From positions 3,162,001 through 3,226,000 of the forward strand of contig NZ_CP019646.1 in assembly GCF_001999965.1 (NCBI RefSeq): a DNA stretch of 64,000 nucleotides. The letters are read 5' to 3'. Every line of letters starts with the position of its first letter. Within the stretch, counting starts at the first letter, position 1. The notes beneath the pieces are model-generated. The model was given only the letters and a program-made list of their open reading frames with translations, did not search any database and was not told where the DNA came from. The DNA comes from Limihaloglobus sulfuriphilus. Lineage in GTDB: Bacteria; Planctomycetota; Phycisphaerae; Sedimentisphaerales; Sedimentisphaeraceae. A program made the position numbers and the translations under genes. Of this stretch, positions 19,025-27,072 are shown one piece after another.

Positions 19025-20977
19025 TTAAAGATTTAATTTCTTAATATCTACAATTGGTTTGCCGTCAGATTGATTCAATGTTTGTATAAAACGGGTTTTA
19101 CGTTTATGTACCCTTCTCAACTCATCTATATAGCTTTCCCATTGGGTCTGCTTTTTCATACGTTTCATGAGGGATTCTGCCTTTTTGAGGTAAACCATTG
19201 ACTGTTCATAAGCTTGGGGTTTAGTTTCATTAATAAGCTGCTCAGCAATATTTTGCCAGATTGACACAGAACGCTCGGGAGCTATTGTTTGAATAGCTTT
19301 TGCTATCTTATCGTCCCAGGTATTGAACCGGGTTTTCCCTTTTCGGTGTTTTTCGTACCAATACAACACTTTTTCGGGATTTTTCTCAAATATGTATATG
19401 TCTATAATCTCGTTTATTTTAGGATAAGTATTCAGGTATGATGATTTAGGTTCAACTTTACTTGATTTATCAAGGGGCCAAACTTTTTGCTTCCACGGCA
19501 ACTGGCCTTTTTGAAGATATTCTATCAGATGAGCACGTACTTGCGTCCACGTTTTATTTTTAGTATTAGCCTTTTGGCATTCTATGTAGTTTTTAGTGGA
19601 TGGAGAACGAACAAATTCTTCTGCCTGCATCATTGCAATCGCTTTCCAGTCTTTCTGTTTTGCTTTTATGTCTTTGAGCATTGATCTCAATTGAGATTCG
19701 ATGCCGGCCCAGCTTCCGGCTAATCCTTGAATCCCTTTATGTATCCAGGCTTCTGCCTGTGAGTAACGTTTGGCTGAAAGAAGCCTTTCAACAAGACGCA
19801 CATAACTATTGGTTATTGGGGCTTCCTGTTCGCACAGTGGTATTATTTCATCTTTTCTATCACTCTGCTCAAGAGAATGTACAATCCAGTTTGTTACTCG
19901 ATCACGCATATATTTTGAATGAAAGTCATTTTTACTGTCTTGAGTTTTCATCGCAGCAAGACGTTTGAACATTCGATCTGCAAAGATGCTCCAATCAGCT
20001 TTTGTATGTTTCTTCGTAAGATATTCTTCAAAAACTCCAAAAGTACCGTATTCGTCCTTTAAAATAACTTCAACAGCCCATTCTAAACGTTCGATTCCTG
20101 ATAGTGGAGACCGATTCAGCGCCTTAACTATTGCCGGCATGCACTCTGCTATTTCAATTGAGGTCTCACCTTCGTCATTACTCTGGGCGATTTGTTCGTT
20201 TCCGAGTTCTATTAATTCCCGTCCGAGAGACAATACTTCATCTGGATAACCAGATGACAATAGAAATTCCAGTTTCCCGCAGACATCAGAGTAGTCCGGG
20301 GTGTACCCTTCGTCGTCCCAACGGTTCTGCCAACCCGGCTCGCTTGCTATATAGCGAATATCTTTTCTTACATTATTCACAAGTGATTTTATGTTACCTG
20401 ATGAGAGCAAATTTTGATCTTCAAGTTCCTTTGAAACATTTGAATATTTTTTTGCCAGATCAAGGATGAGTTCAATTATCTCCGATTTGGATTTCTTCTC
20501 CAAAAAAGATGAAATAGTCTCCTTGTTCTCACTTGGAGATATAGCTTTCCGGTCGGTAATATTACCGGACAAAATCAAAAGGCGTTTATCATCTTTGGAA
20601 ACCCGGGGGATTTGTCTTCCATTTTGTATCAGTCGCAGGTACTCCAGTAGAGTGGCCACGCCATGTTTACAATTTGCATGATATGGGCACGTACAGATTG
20701 AGCTTGGTAGATTTTGGGGGCCGATAGTGACTTTAGTGGCATACCTCTTACTCCCCTCAACCCACGAGAGCAAGTCTCCGTTTTCAAGAACAGATAAATC
20801 CGTAACCAGGCCCTGCTGCTGATAGCTCTGGCCGCGTCTTACAATACTGTTGCCCGCCCATCTTTTGAGATCATTCCAGCAAAGGCTTATGAATTTGTCA
20901 ATAATCTGCTTTTCTATAATTATTCCAATCGAAAGTGATGCCAATACAAATGTTAACCAAATACTAATAAGTGGCAA
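19025..20977 (-). CDS. SWIM zinc-finger protein
   Basis: A 650-residue protein whose N-terminal part holds a SWIM zinc finger (CTCPYHANCKH, about residues 93-103; pattern CxC...CxH). A long helical repeat-like region follows, with Trp-containing segments such as KRYSQAEAWIHKG and EKVLYWYEKHRKG. The family resemblance starts at WNDLKRWAG (about residue 34). No ATG or GTG precedes it in frame, only TTG codons after a TAA, so the true start is uncertain. SWIM proteins are linked to nucleic-acid binding and recombination; the role here is unknown. AT-rich, like the UroD-like neighbour. Confidence 0.75.
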   Translation of the reverse strand: MPLISIWLTFVLASLSIGIIIEKQIIDKFISLCWNDLKRWAGNSIVRRGQSYQQQGLVTDLSVLENGDLLSWVEGSKRYATKVTIGPQNLPSSICTCPYHANCKHGVATLLEYLRLIQNGRQIPRVSKDDKRLLILSGNITDRKAISPSENKETISSFLEKKSKSEIIELILDLAKKYSNVSKELEDQNLLSSGNIKSLVNNVRKDIRYIASEPGWQNRWDDEGYTPDYSDVCGKLEFLLSSGYPDEVLSLGRELIELGNEQIAQSNDEGETSIEIAECMPAIVKALNRSPLSGIERLEWAVEVILKDEYGTFGVFEEYLTKKHTKADWSIFADRMFKRLAAMKTQDSKNDFHSKYMRDRVTNWIVHSLEQSDRKDEIIPLCEQEAPITNSYVRLVERLLSAKRYSQAEAWIHKGIQGLAGSWAGIESQLRSMLKDIKAKQKDWKAIAMMQAEEFVRSPSTKNYIECQKANTKNKTWTQVRAHLIEYLQKGQLPWKQKVWPLDKSSKVEPKSSYLNTYPKINEIIDIYIFEKNPEKVLYWYEKHRKGKTRFNTWDDKIAKAIQTIAPERSVSIWQNIAEQLINETKPQAYEQSMVYLKKAESLMKRMKKQTQWESYIDELRRVHKRKTRFIQTLNQSDGKPIVDIKKLNL

Positions 20978-21008
20978 TAATTTATCAAGAAGTTAATTTT
21001 ATTAAATT

Positions 21009-21027
21009 AAGGGTGTCAGACACCTTT
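21009..21027. repeat. TGTCAGACA-centred palindrome
   Basis: AAGGGTGTCAGACACCTTT, one mismatch from the perfect copy at 8628-8646. With the variant at 17873-17892 it brackets the AT-rich UroD-like/SWIM block. Confidence 0.7.
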
Positions 21028-21127
21028 GATTGATATCGCAGCAGACGACGGTTATTTTGATATAGTAATCCGCTGCTCCATATAGGCTAACCGCTCGTTT
21101 ACACTCGCGGCTCTGAAGGTGCGGATT

Positions 21128-21592
21128 TTATTTTCCATGCCGGCTGCGGGCGATTTCGCAGAGCTCGTCGCAGCGGTTGTTGTGCGGGTTGTCGGCGTGG
21201 CCCTTTACCCAGTTCCAGGTGATTTCATGCTTTTGGGCCAGCTCGAGCAGCCTCTGCCAGAGGTCCTGGTTGAGCACGGGTTGTTTTCTGGCGGTTTTCC
21301 AGTTGTTCTTCTGCCACTTGTCGAGCCATTTATTGGCGAAGGCGTTTCTAAGGTACTGCGAATCGGTGTGCAGCTCTACAGTGCACGGCTGTTTGAGCGC
21401 TTCGAGAGCCTTGATCGCGGCTGTCAGCTCCATGCGGTTGTTGGTTGTATCTTCCTCTGAGCCGCACAGCTCTTTTGTATGGTTGTTGTGCCGGGGCGAT
21501 ATAAGTACCGCCCCCCAGCCGCCGAGGCCCGGGTTGGGAGCGGCGCCGCCGTCTGTGTATATTATGACTTTTTTCATCTTTTTCTCTGACAT
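21128..21592 (-). CDS. rnhA: Ribonuclease HI
   Basis: RNase HI removes RNA from RNA:DNA hybrids. About 154 residues with the acidic active site: YTDGG (first Asp), NRMELTAAI (Glu), HTDSQYL (Asp), and the C-terminal WVKGHADNPHNNRCDELC (His and last Asp). I prefer ATG 21592, which has AGGAG at 21599-21603 six bases before it, over the ATG at 21613. It lies just after the membrane-protein gene at 21617-21973, possibly in one transcript. Confidence 0.95.
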   Translation of the reverse strand: MSEKKMKKVIIYTDGGAAPNPGLGGWGAVLISPRHNNHTKELCGSEEDTTNNRMELTAAIKALEALKQPCTVELHTDSQYLRNAFANKWLDKWQKNNWKTARKQPVLNQDLWQRLLELAQKHEITWNWVKGHADNPHNNRCDELCEIARSRHGK

Positions 21593-21616
21593 ATCAACTC
21601 CTGCTTTGCTCATGTT

Positions 21617-21973
21617 CTATTTCTTCCACTGGAAAAGTGCCTGGACAATATCTATTACCCACAGTATAACGAATATCTGGAAGGTGGTTTTTACAAAAAA
21701 CTCCGCCATGCTCGCCTTATTGTAAAGCCTGTCCAGCTCTTTAATTCCGATTGGAAACGCCTTCCGCAGCTCGCGCCGGTTCATCATGCCGAAACGGATA
21801 CGTTCGACACTTTGCCCTCGCCGGCGTTTATCCGGCTCAAGCTGTTTGCACCAGCCGATGATTCTGTGCTCAGATTCAAAATGGTTGTAAATCTCCGTCC
21901 TGAATTTCTTTATACACCGCACGGCGTACAAAAAAACCAGAAAAATAACTATAATTCCAATGTTGAAAACCAC
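21617..21973 (-). CDS. Hypothetical membrane protein
   Basis: 118 residues, not recognised. Hydrophobic segments at about 3-18 and near the C-terminus (FFVKTTFQIFVILWVIDIVQ) flank a basic cytoplasmic-type middle rich in Arg (RRRGQSVERIRFGMMNRREL). It sits between the Bro-N gene (15 bases) and rnhA, in the same direction. Confidence 0.6.
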   Translation of the reverse strand: MVFNIGIIVIFLVFLYAVRCIKKFRTEIYNHFESEHRIIGWCKQLEPDKRRRGQSVERIRFGMMNRRELRKAFPIGIKELDRLYNKASMAEFFVKTTFQIFVILWVIDIVQALFQWKK

Positions 21974-21988
21974 TGTTTAACTCACTAA

Positions 21989-22846
21989 CTAATCGCCGGT
22001 TTCAATTTCCGGCCGTTTATGATGGCTAAGCATAAGATCTTCAGCGTTTTTAGGGCTTACGATATTTTCGCCGGTCTGGCTTTCTATCTGTTTTCTGGCT
22101 GTGCCGGCGACTCTGCCGCCCTTGCGCGCTACATTAACGTTTTTGTCAAAGGTGTCTGGCTTTTGTTTTTTGGAGATCTCCGTAGTTGAGGCCTCTGCGA
22201 GCATGTTGAGTACAAGCTCAAGCGTGGTCATGTTGTCTCGCAGGTTCTGTTTTTTGAGGCCTTTAAATCTTTTGTAATCTTTTACGCTCTTATCTGCCCA
22301 GGCCTTAGTAATCTCGTCGGTGAGGATAGCATATTCAAGCCCTTCCTTTACGCCGCGTTCGTCCCATTCGTCGGTAAGCTCCTTGCGGACTTCAATGCTT
22401 TTGAGACGCTGGTTGATCCATTCCTTTGAGTAGCCTTTTTTGAGGTATGTCTGCATGGCGCGGTCGAAGCTGATTTCGGGGTCTTCTGTTTCTTCAATCC
22501 GCTGATAGCCTACTTTTGCCAGCCAGAGCTTGAAGGGCTCGGCTTTGGGAGACGGGACAGACTGAATAAGCCGCAGAAGCTGTTCTGTGTCGGCCACATC
22601 AGTAAGCCGCATTTTGCCGTCTTTGGCGGGCATTTTCAAAGCGTGACAATTTGTCACGGTTTCATTTCCTTCATCTTTGAGGCGTTGTTTTAATTTCCTC
22701 CAGTATGCCTGAGGATTTGTGCTGTCCGCCAAAACGCCCACAACATCCACGACTGAAAAATACCATTTTTCCTGCTCATCATCCCAGTGCCGCCTGATCC
22801 GGCTCTGGTTGAACAGCACAATTGTGTTGTCTCGTTTTTCACTCAT
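21989..22846 (-). CDS. Bro-N domain protein, antirepressor-like
   Basis: 285 residues. The N-terminal ~100 residues form a Bro-N domain (IRRHWDDEQEKWYFSVVDVV, then LTDVADTEQLLRLIQSVPS and PFKLWLAKVG) as in phage antirepressors. The C-terminal half is DinD-like: LTDEWDERGVKEG, the LTDEITKAW region, and a basic NVARKGGRVAGTARK segment. Such stand-alone proteins are widespread in bacteria; a DNA-damage or phage-regulatory role is inferred, not shown. No phage structural genes are near. Confidence 0.75.
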   Translation of the reverse strand: MSEKRDNTIVLFNQSRIRRHWDDEQEKWYFSVVDVVGVLADSTNPQAYWRKLKQRLKDEGNETVTNCHALKMPAKDGKMRLTDVADTEQLLRLIQSVPSPKAEPFKLWLAKVGYQRIEETEDPEISFDRAMQTYLKKGYSKEWINQRLKSIEVRKELTDEWDERGVKEGLEYAILTDEITKAWADKSVKDYKRFKGLKKQNLRDNMTTLELVLNMLAEASTTEISKKQKPDTFDKNVNVARKGGRVAGTARKQIESQTGENIVSPKNAEDLMLSHHKRPEIETGD

Positions 22847-22890
22847 TTACAAACTCCATTGAACAATACATGCCATCTAAATCATATGCT

Positions 22891-22918
22891 ATTATACACT
22901 TGTAATGACAGATAACAA
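22891..22918 (-). promoter_or_regulatory. Promoter of the Bro-N gene
   Basis: On the minus strand: TTGTTA (22918-22913), 16-base spacer, TATAAT (22896-22891), about 45 bases before the ATG. Confidence 0.5.
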
Positions 22919-22948
22919 GAAGTTTTTGGTTTTTATTTGGCATTATGT

Positions 22949-24892
22949 TCATCCCATTTTCCATTCATAAGCCTGGTAGAGCAGGTCGAGTTCGGTTTTC
23001 TGTTCCGCAAGCTCTGCCTGGAGGGCGGCGAGTTTTTCGTGGTTTTTATAAACCGTTTCATCGCCGAATTTTGCCTGTATATCTACAATTCTCTGCTCGG
23101 TGTCCATTATAAACTCCTCGATCTGCTCCATGCGGTATTTGTTGAATCGCTTTATTTCGGGCGGTGCCTGGCGTTTTGGAGTATGGGCGGGTTTATCCGG
23201 GCCGTTTTGTTTTTTCGCCGGCGCATCCTTAGCCGCGGTTCGCTCCAGTATCAGCGTCTGCCAGCGTGTGTAGAGCTGTTTGTCCGCGTCGATCAGCTCA
23301 AGCCTGCCCATCTGCTTGCCGCCGAGCTCGCCGGTGCCCATCACCAGCAGCTCTGTGGCGATCTTGTCAATGAAATACCGGTCGTGACTGACGGCGATAA
23401 TCGTGCCGTCGTATTCGAGCAGAGCGTTTTCCAGTGCCTCCTTGCTGGAGATGTCGAGGTGGTTTGTCGGCTCATCGAGAATCAGCACATCGGGAGATGT
23501 AACTACAAGCCTGCAAAGCATTAAACGGCTTCGCTCACCTCCGGAGAGCTCGGAGACTTTTTTGAATACATCATCTCCGGAGAACAAAAAAGCCCCGAGT
23601 ATGTTCCTCGCGTCTGCGGGCAGAAACTCCGGTTTGATCCGCAGTATCTCATCGATGACCTGGTTATCCGCAACCAGCTCAGAGCCGTGCTGGTCCATGT
23701 ATCCGAAAGTCAGGCTCGCCCCCCTCTCGATTATTCCGGCGGTGGGCTTGAGTTTATCCAGTATCATCTTGAGCAGCGTGGTCTTGCCGGTTCCGTTGGG
23801 GCCGGTGATGGCAAGACGCTGTTCCTTTATAATCTCGAGCGAAAAGCCCTCGAAGAGGTTTATATTATCGAAACTTTTAGCTAAATCCTGTATGTTCAGA
23901 ATCTTATGACTGTGATGTTTTACCGGCGCAAAACGAAAATCCAGCTTTCGGTTGTCGGCGGGTGTGCCGCGGAACTGCTCGGCGTACTGGTCTTTGAGCT
24001 GTTCGAGACGGCCCGCCCTGCCGCGTGCGACCTTGCTCATGCCGACATCGTTTCGGTTTCGGTCAACAAAATCCTGTTCCGAGGCGATTTTTTCACGCAT
24101 CTTTTCTTCTTCACGTCGATTCTGAAGCTCAAAGACAGCCTTATTCTCGAGGTATTGGCTGTAGCTGCCCTTCCAGGTGCGAATCTGGCGGCGGTCAAGC
24201 TCGATAATCTTAACTACTGTCTTTTCAAGCAGATACCGGTCATGGCTGATGATGATTGCTGCCCCGGGATAGCTTCGCAGGTATTTCTCCAGCCACTCTA
24301 TCGCCAGCAGGTCGAGGTGGTTTGTCGGCTCATCGAGAAGCAGCATATCCGCTCCGCCTGCCAGTACCTGTGCCAGACCAAGACGTGAGAGCTGGCCGCC
24401 GGAGAGGCTCGTAACCGGTTCATCGTAGAGCTCTTCGCCGATACCAACGCCGGCAAGGATGCTGCGAATGCGGCTTTCAAAGCTGTAGCCGCCCAGCAGC
24501 TCGAAGCGGTGATTCAGCCGGTCGTATGTCTCCATCGCGCTCTCAAGTTTGGCACCTTCAAGGCCGGCCAGCGCTGCCGCCGCGGCCTCTACCTGCTCAC
24601 GCAGCTCGATTATATAGGCCACCGCCTCGTGCATGATCTCTATGACGGTTTTGTGCTTCTTAAATACCGGTTCCTGCGGCAGATAGCCAACACGGGCTCC
24701 CTTGCGAAGGTTGATCGTCCCCGAGTCCGGCGTTTCTTCACCGAGGATCATCTTAAAAAGCGTGGTCTTGCCCGAGCCGTTGGCGCCGATGAGGCCCACC
24801 TTCTCCCCGCGGAAGAAAGATACACCGGCATTCTCGAATAAATCCTTGTTCGGATACGATTTATCTAAATTTTCGATAGTTATCAATGGCAT
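22949..24892 (-). CDS. ABC-F family ATPase (Uup-like)
   Basis: ABC-F proteins bind the ribosomal E site or act on DNA and lack membrane domains. The 647 residues contain two ABC cassettes: Walker A GANGSGKTT with signature LSGGQLSR, and Walker A GPNGTGKTT with signature LSGGERSR. Both have LLLDEPTNHLD-type Walker B motifs. An interdomain linker lies between them, and a C-terminal coiled coil (about 570-647, QIEEFIMDTEQRIVDIQAKF) resembles the Uup DNA-binding tail. The exact subfamily cannot be fixed by eye. Confidence 0.92.
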   Translation of the reverse strand: MPLITIENLDKSYPNKDLFENAGVSFFRGEKVGLIGANGSGKTTLFKMILGEETPDSGTINLRKGARVGYLPQEPVFKKHKTVIEIMHEAVAYIIELREQVEAAAAALAGLEGAKLESAMETYDRLNHRFELLGGYSFESRIRSILAGVGIGEELYDEPVTSLSGGQLSRLGLAQVLAGGADMLLLDEPTNHLDLLAIEWLEKYLRSYPGAAIIISHDRYLLEKTVVKIIELDRRQIRTWKGSYSQYLENKAVFELQNRREEEKMREKIASEQDFVDRNRNDVGMSKVARGRAGRLEQLKDQYAEQFRGTPADNRKLDFRFAPVKHHSHKILNIQDLAKSFDNINLFEGFSLEIIKEQRLAITGPNGTGKTTLLKMILDKLKPTAGIIERGASLTFGYMDQHGSELVADNQVIDEILRIKPEFLPADARNILGAFLFSGDDVFKKVSELSGGERSRLMLCRLVVTSPDVLILDEPTNHLDISSKEALENALLEYDGTIIAVSHDRYFIDKIATELLVMGTGELGGKQMGRLELIDADKQLYTRWQTLILERTAAKDAPAKKQNGPDKPAHTPKRQAPPEIKRFNKYRMEQIEEFIMDTEQRIVDIQAKFGDETVYKNHEKLAALQAELAEQKTELDLLYQAYEWKMG

Positions 24893-24968
24893 GGCGGATA
24901 TTTTAGCAGAATATTGGCTAAGGTGAAACGAAAAGTGAAAAGATCGCCGCGGCTTTGCCTTTGTGTGC

Positions 24969-25334
24969 TTAGCTTTGTTCTTTGGATGGTGAGCGGCGTT
25001 TGCGGCGTTGTTTCTGCTTGCGGATTTTCCGGGTCCTCTTCTCTGCCGGTGTTAATTCTTGTGTCGTATCAGAGTTAAGCCGCTCTAACTGCTCACATAG
25101 CTGTCGGCGGGCGAAAAAGCGGTTCATGGCTTGTCGGCGGGTTCTTGAGCATTTGACTGTAACGCCGGTTGGTATGTGGCGAAGCTGCACGGCGGTGGCA
25201 GTCTTATTGACTTTCTGGCCGCCGGGACCGCCGCTGTGCGTAAAGCTCTCCTCAATGTCGGGCTCTTTGAGACCGCACTTCTGCATCCGTTCTTTAAGAG
25301 CTTCTGCGGTATCCTGTCTGACTGGAAACTTCAT
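24969..25334 (-). CDS. GGQ-motif release factor-like protein
   Basis: 121 residues. The RF-1 catalytic domain only: SGGPGGQKVNKT with GGQ at 38-40, then TGVTVKCSRTRRQAMNR. The very basic C-terminal tail (RKIRKQKQRRKRR) resembles the mRNA-channel tail of ArfB/YaeJ. No stop-codon-recognition domain is present. Likely a ribosome-rescue peptidyl-tRNA hydrolase (by family). It lies between parB and the ABC-F gene. Confidence 0.85.
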   Translation of the reverse strand: MKFPVRQDTAEALKERMQKCGLKEPDIEESFTHSGGPGGQKVNKTATAVQLRHIPTGVTVKCSRTRRQAMNRFFARRQLCEQLERLNSDTTQELTPAEKRTRKIRKQKQRRKRRSPSKEQS

Positions 25335-25479
25335 ACATTTTAATTAGAAATTGAGAGTTAAGAATATCGTTGGATTTCGTATTAAGGGAATCTGCCGTCT
25401 GTGTATGTGTCTGTCCGTGTTTGTCCATGTTTGTCCGTATTAAACAATAACGTCCGATAACATCATTGTTTTAAGGCTT

Positions 25480-26517
25480 CTATTGGTGAAAATGATGTAA
25501 TCCCAACTTTTCGGCGATCCTGTCAAACTCATCAAGCGAGTAGTAATCTATAAGTATTCTGCCCTTTTTGCCGGCACCAGTGGTCTTTATTTGAACCTTT
25601 GTCTGGAGCAGACTTGCCAGACGTTTTTCAAGGTCAAGTATTGCCGGCGCTTTGGCAGGTTTGGATTGTTTCTCAGTGTTGTCCTGTCCGCTGAGCATTT
25701 TTTTGACTACCCGCTCAACCTCTCTGACGGAGAGCCTGTCGGCAAACGCCCTGTTTGCCAGCCTGTTCCTAAGCTCGTTTCCGGGCAGTGCCAGTATTGC
25801 TCTTGCGTGCCCCATACTCAGCGAGCCGTCTGAAAGCATTTCTTTGACAGTTGATGGCAGCTCAAGCAGCCGGACGTGATTTGCCAGTGTAGCACGATTT
25901 TCGCCGAGTTTTTCCGCCGCTTCTGTCTGGGTCATGTGGAACTGGTCTATGTAGTCCTTATAGGCCTGCGCCCTTTCAATGCAGTTTAGATTGCTTCGGT
26001 GGATATTCTCTACCAGTGCGATCTCGTGCATCTGTTCTTCGGTAGCCTGGCGAATAATTGCCTTTATTTCGGTCATTTCAGCGATTTTAGCCGCCCTCCA
26101 GCGTCTTTCGCCGGCGATAAGCTGGTATTCAGTGTCTTTGCGGCGGACAATGATAGGCTGAAGAAGCCCGTTTACCTTTATAGATTCCACCAGCTCGGAG
26201 AGTTCTTCCTCGTTCCAAACCCTGCGGGGCTGATAGGGATTTGGCTGAATCTTATCTATTGGTACCATTGATATTGACTCTGCGGCCTCACTTTGCACGG
26301 ATTTTTCTACCGCAGGGGCAGGCTGCGACAGGGGTATCTGCTGTGTTTGAGCGGGGGCAGGCGCGTTTACTGTGCCTAAAAGCGATTGCAGGCCCCTGCC
26401 GAGATGTTTTTGCTTTGGACGCGGTTTCTTTGCCGGCGCGGGTTGTTTTGCCTTAGCGGCAGGTTTCTTCTTTGCAGCAGTCTTCTTTTTTACGGTGGTT
26501 TTCTTTTCTTTAGCCAT
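25480..26517 (-). CDS. parB: Chromosome partitioning protein ParB
   Basis: The ParB CTPase loads on parS and spreads to form the segregation complex. 345 residues: a Lys/Ala/Pro-rich N-terminal tail, LGRGLQSLLG (short ParA-contact motif), the N-terminal CTP-binding domain with IQPNPYQPR, ELVESIKVNGLLQPI and GERRWRAAK, and a helix-turn-helix with TEAAEKLGENRATLANHVRLLELP followed by LSMGHARAIL. A C-terminal dimer domain ends it. parA is not adjacent, unlike in most genomes. Two perfect parS sites lie 78-201 bases upstream of the start and may autoregulate it. Confidence 0.96.
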   Translation of the reverse strand: MAKEKKTTVKKKTAAKKKPAAKAKQPAPAKKPRPKQKHLGRGLQSLLGTVNAPAPAQTQQIPLSQPAPAVEKSVQSEAAESISMVPIDKIQPNPYQPRRVWNEEELSELVESIKVNGLLQPIIVRRKDTEYQLIAGERRWRAAKIAEMTEIKAIIRQATEEQMHEIALVENIHRSNLNCIERAQAYKDYIDQFHMTQTEAAEKLGENRATLANHVRLLELPSTVKEMLSDGSLSMGHARAILALPGNELRNRLANRAFADRLSVREVERVVKKMLSGQDNTEKQSKPAKAPAILDLEKRLASLLQTKVQIKTTGAGKKGRILIDYYSLDEFDRIAEKLGLHHFHQ

Positions 26518-26594
26518 AATTTAACCTCTCTGACATAATGTAACAGGATATAATCTGTTTCTAAATATAGCACAATTTATTTCAATGTCCAGTA

Positions 26595-26610
26595 TGTTCC
26601 ACGTGGAACA
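26595..26610. promoter_or_regulatory. parS site 1
   Basis: TGTTCCACGTGGAACA, a perfect 16-bp palindrome equal to a well-known chromosomal parS sequence, 78 bases upstream of parB. Confidence 0.95.
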
Positions 26611-26663
26611 TGAAAATTGTGAATTAAGAATTAACGGCGGGGCGGTTGGTGATATTGTTTTGG

Positions 26664-26822
26664 TGTGGATAAGGTGTGTGCCTGTGAGTGCTGGAACCCT
26701 GGTGTTCCACGTGGAACAAAGAGGTTATGCACATGTTATCAAGAAATTTAGGTTATATATGCACAATTATTGTAAATTATGAAGTATATTTTGTTGTTAT
26801 CCTGTGGGCAGGTGGTGGATAA
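26664..26822. promoter_or_regulatory. Cluster of DnaA-box-like sites
   Basis: TGTGGATAA at 26664-26672 (exact complement of TTATCCACA); TTATGCACA at 26725-26733 (fits TTATNCACA); ATATGCACA at 26757-26765 (one mismatch); GGTGGATAA at 26814-26822 (one mismatch). They surround an AT-rich stretch and are interleaved with parS site 2. Confidence 0.65.
26703..26718. promoter_or_regulatory. parS site 2
   Basis: TGTTCCACGTGGAACA again, 108 bases from site 1 and seven bases before a TTATGCACA DnaA-like box. Confidence 0.95.
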
Positions 26823-27072
26823 AATAAGGGAAAAGAAAAAAAGCAAAAGAGCAAAGGTGGTAAGTTTGTTCAGCTCATGGCATTGAATGTTTTTAGAAAT
26901 GATTGATGAACCCAATAGGCTGCGAGGTGCCAGATGAACAAGATTTTAATTCAATTATATTAAATCCTGTAAATCTTGTTAATCCTGTCTAATAATTCCT
27001 GATTCTTAAGTATAAACTTTACGTTTGGCAAATGCGGTTTGACTTTTGCGGCAGTGCGGTTATCATGTGCGA

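Larger units (their letters stand above)
26518..27072. other. Candidate replication origin region (oriC)
   Basis: A 555-base gene-free gap between divergent parB and the RNA methyltransferase. It holds two perfect parS sites, four DnaA-box-like 9-mers (26664-26822) and an AT-rich stretch (about 26735-26800). From 17.9 to 26.5 kb all genes point left; from 27.1 to 51.9 kb all point right except the transposase. Part of a dispersed repeat (CCTGTAAATCTTGTTAATCC words) is at 26937-26992. dnaN/gyrB are 11-15 kb away. Origin function is inference. Confidence 0.6.

Noticed and set aside
21989-22846. Bro-N gene as a sign of a prophage.
   Set aside because: No integrase, capsid, tail or lysis genes nearby; such genes are often stand-alone.
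26797-26805. TTATCCTGT as a further DnaA box.
   Set aside because: Only six of nine positions agree with TTATCCACA.
26937-26992. Possible small RNA gene downstream of the candidate origin.
   Set aside because: The words match the AT-rich dispersed repeat; no SRP, tmRNA or 6S signature is present.
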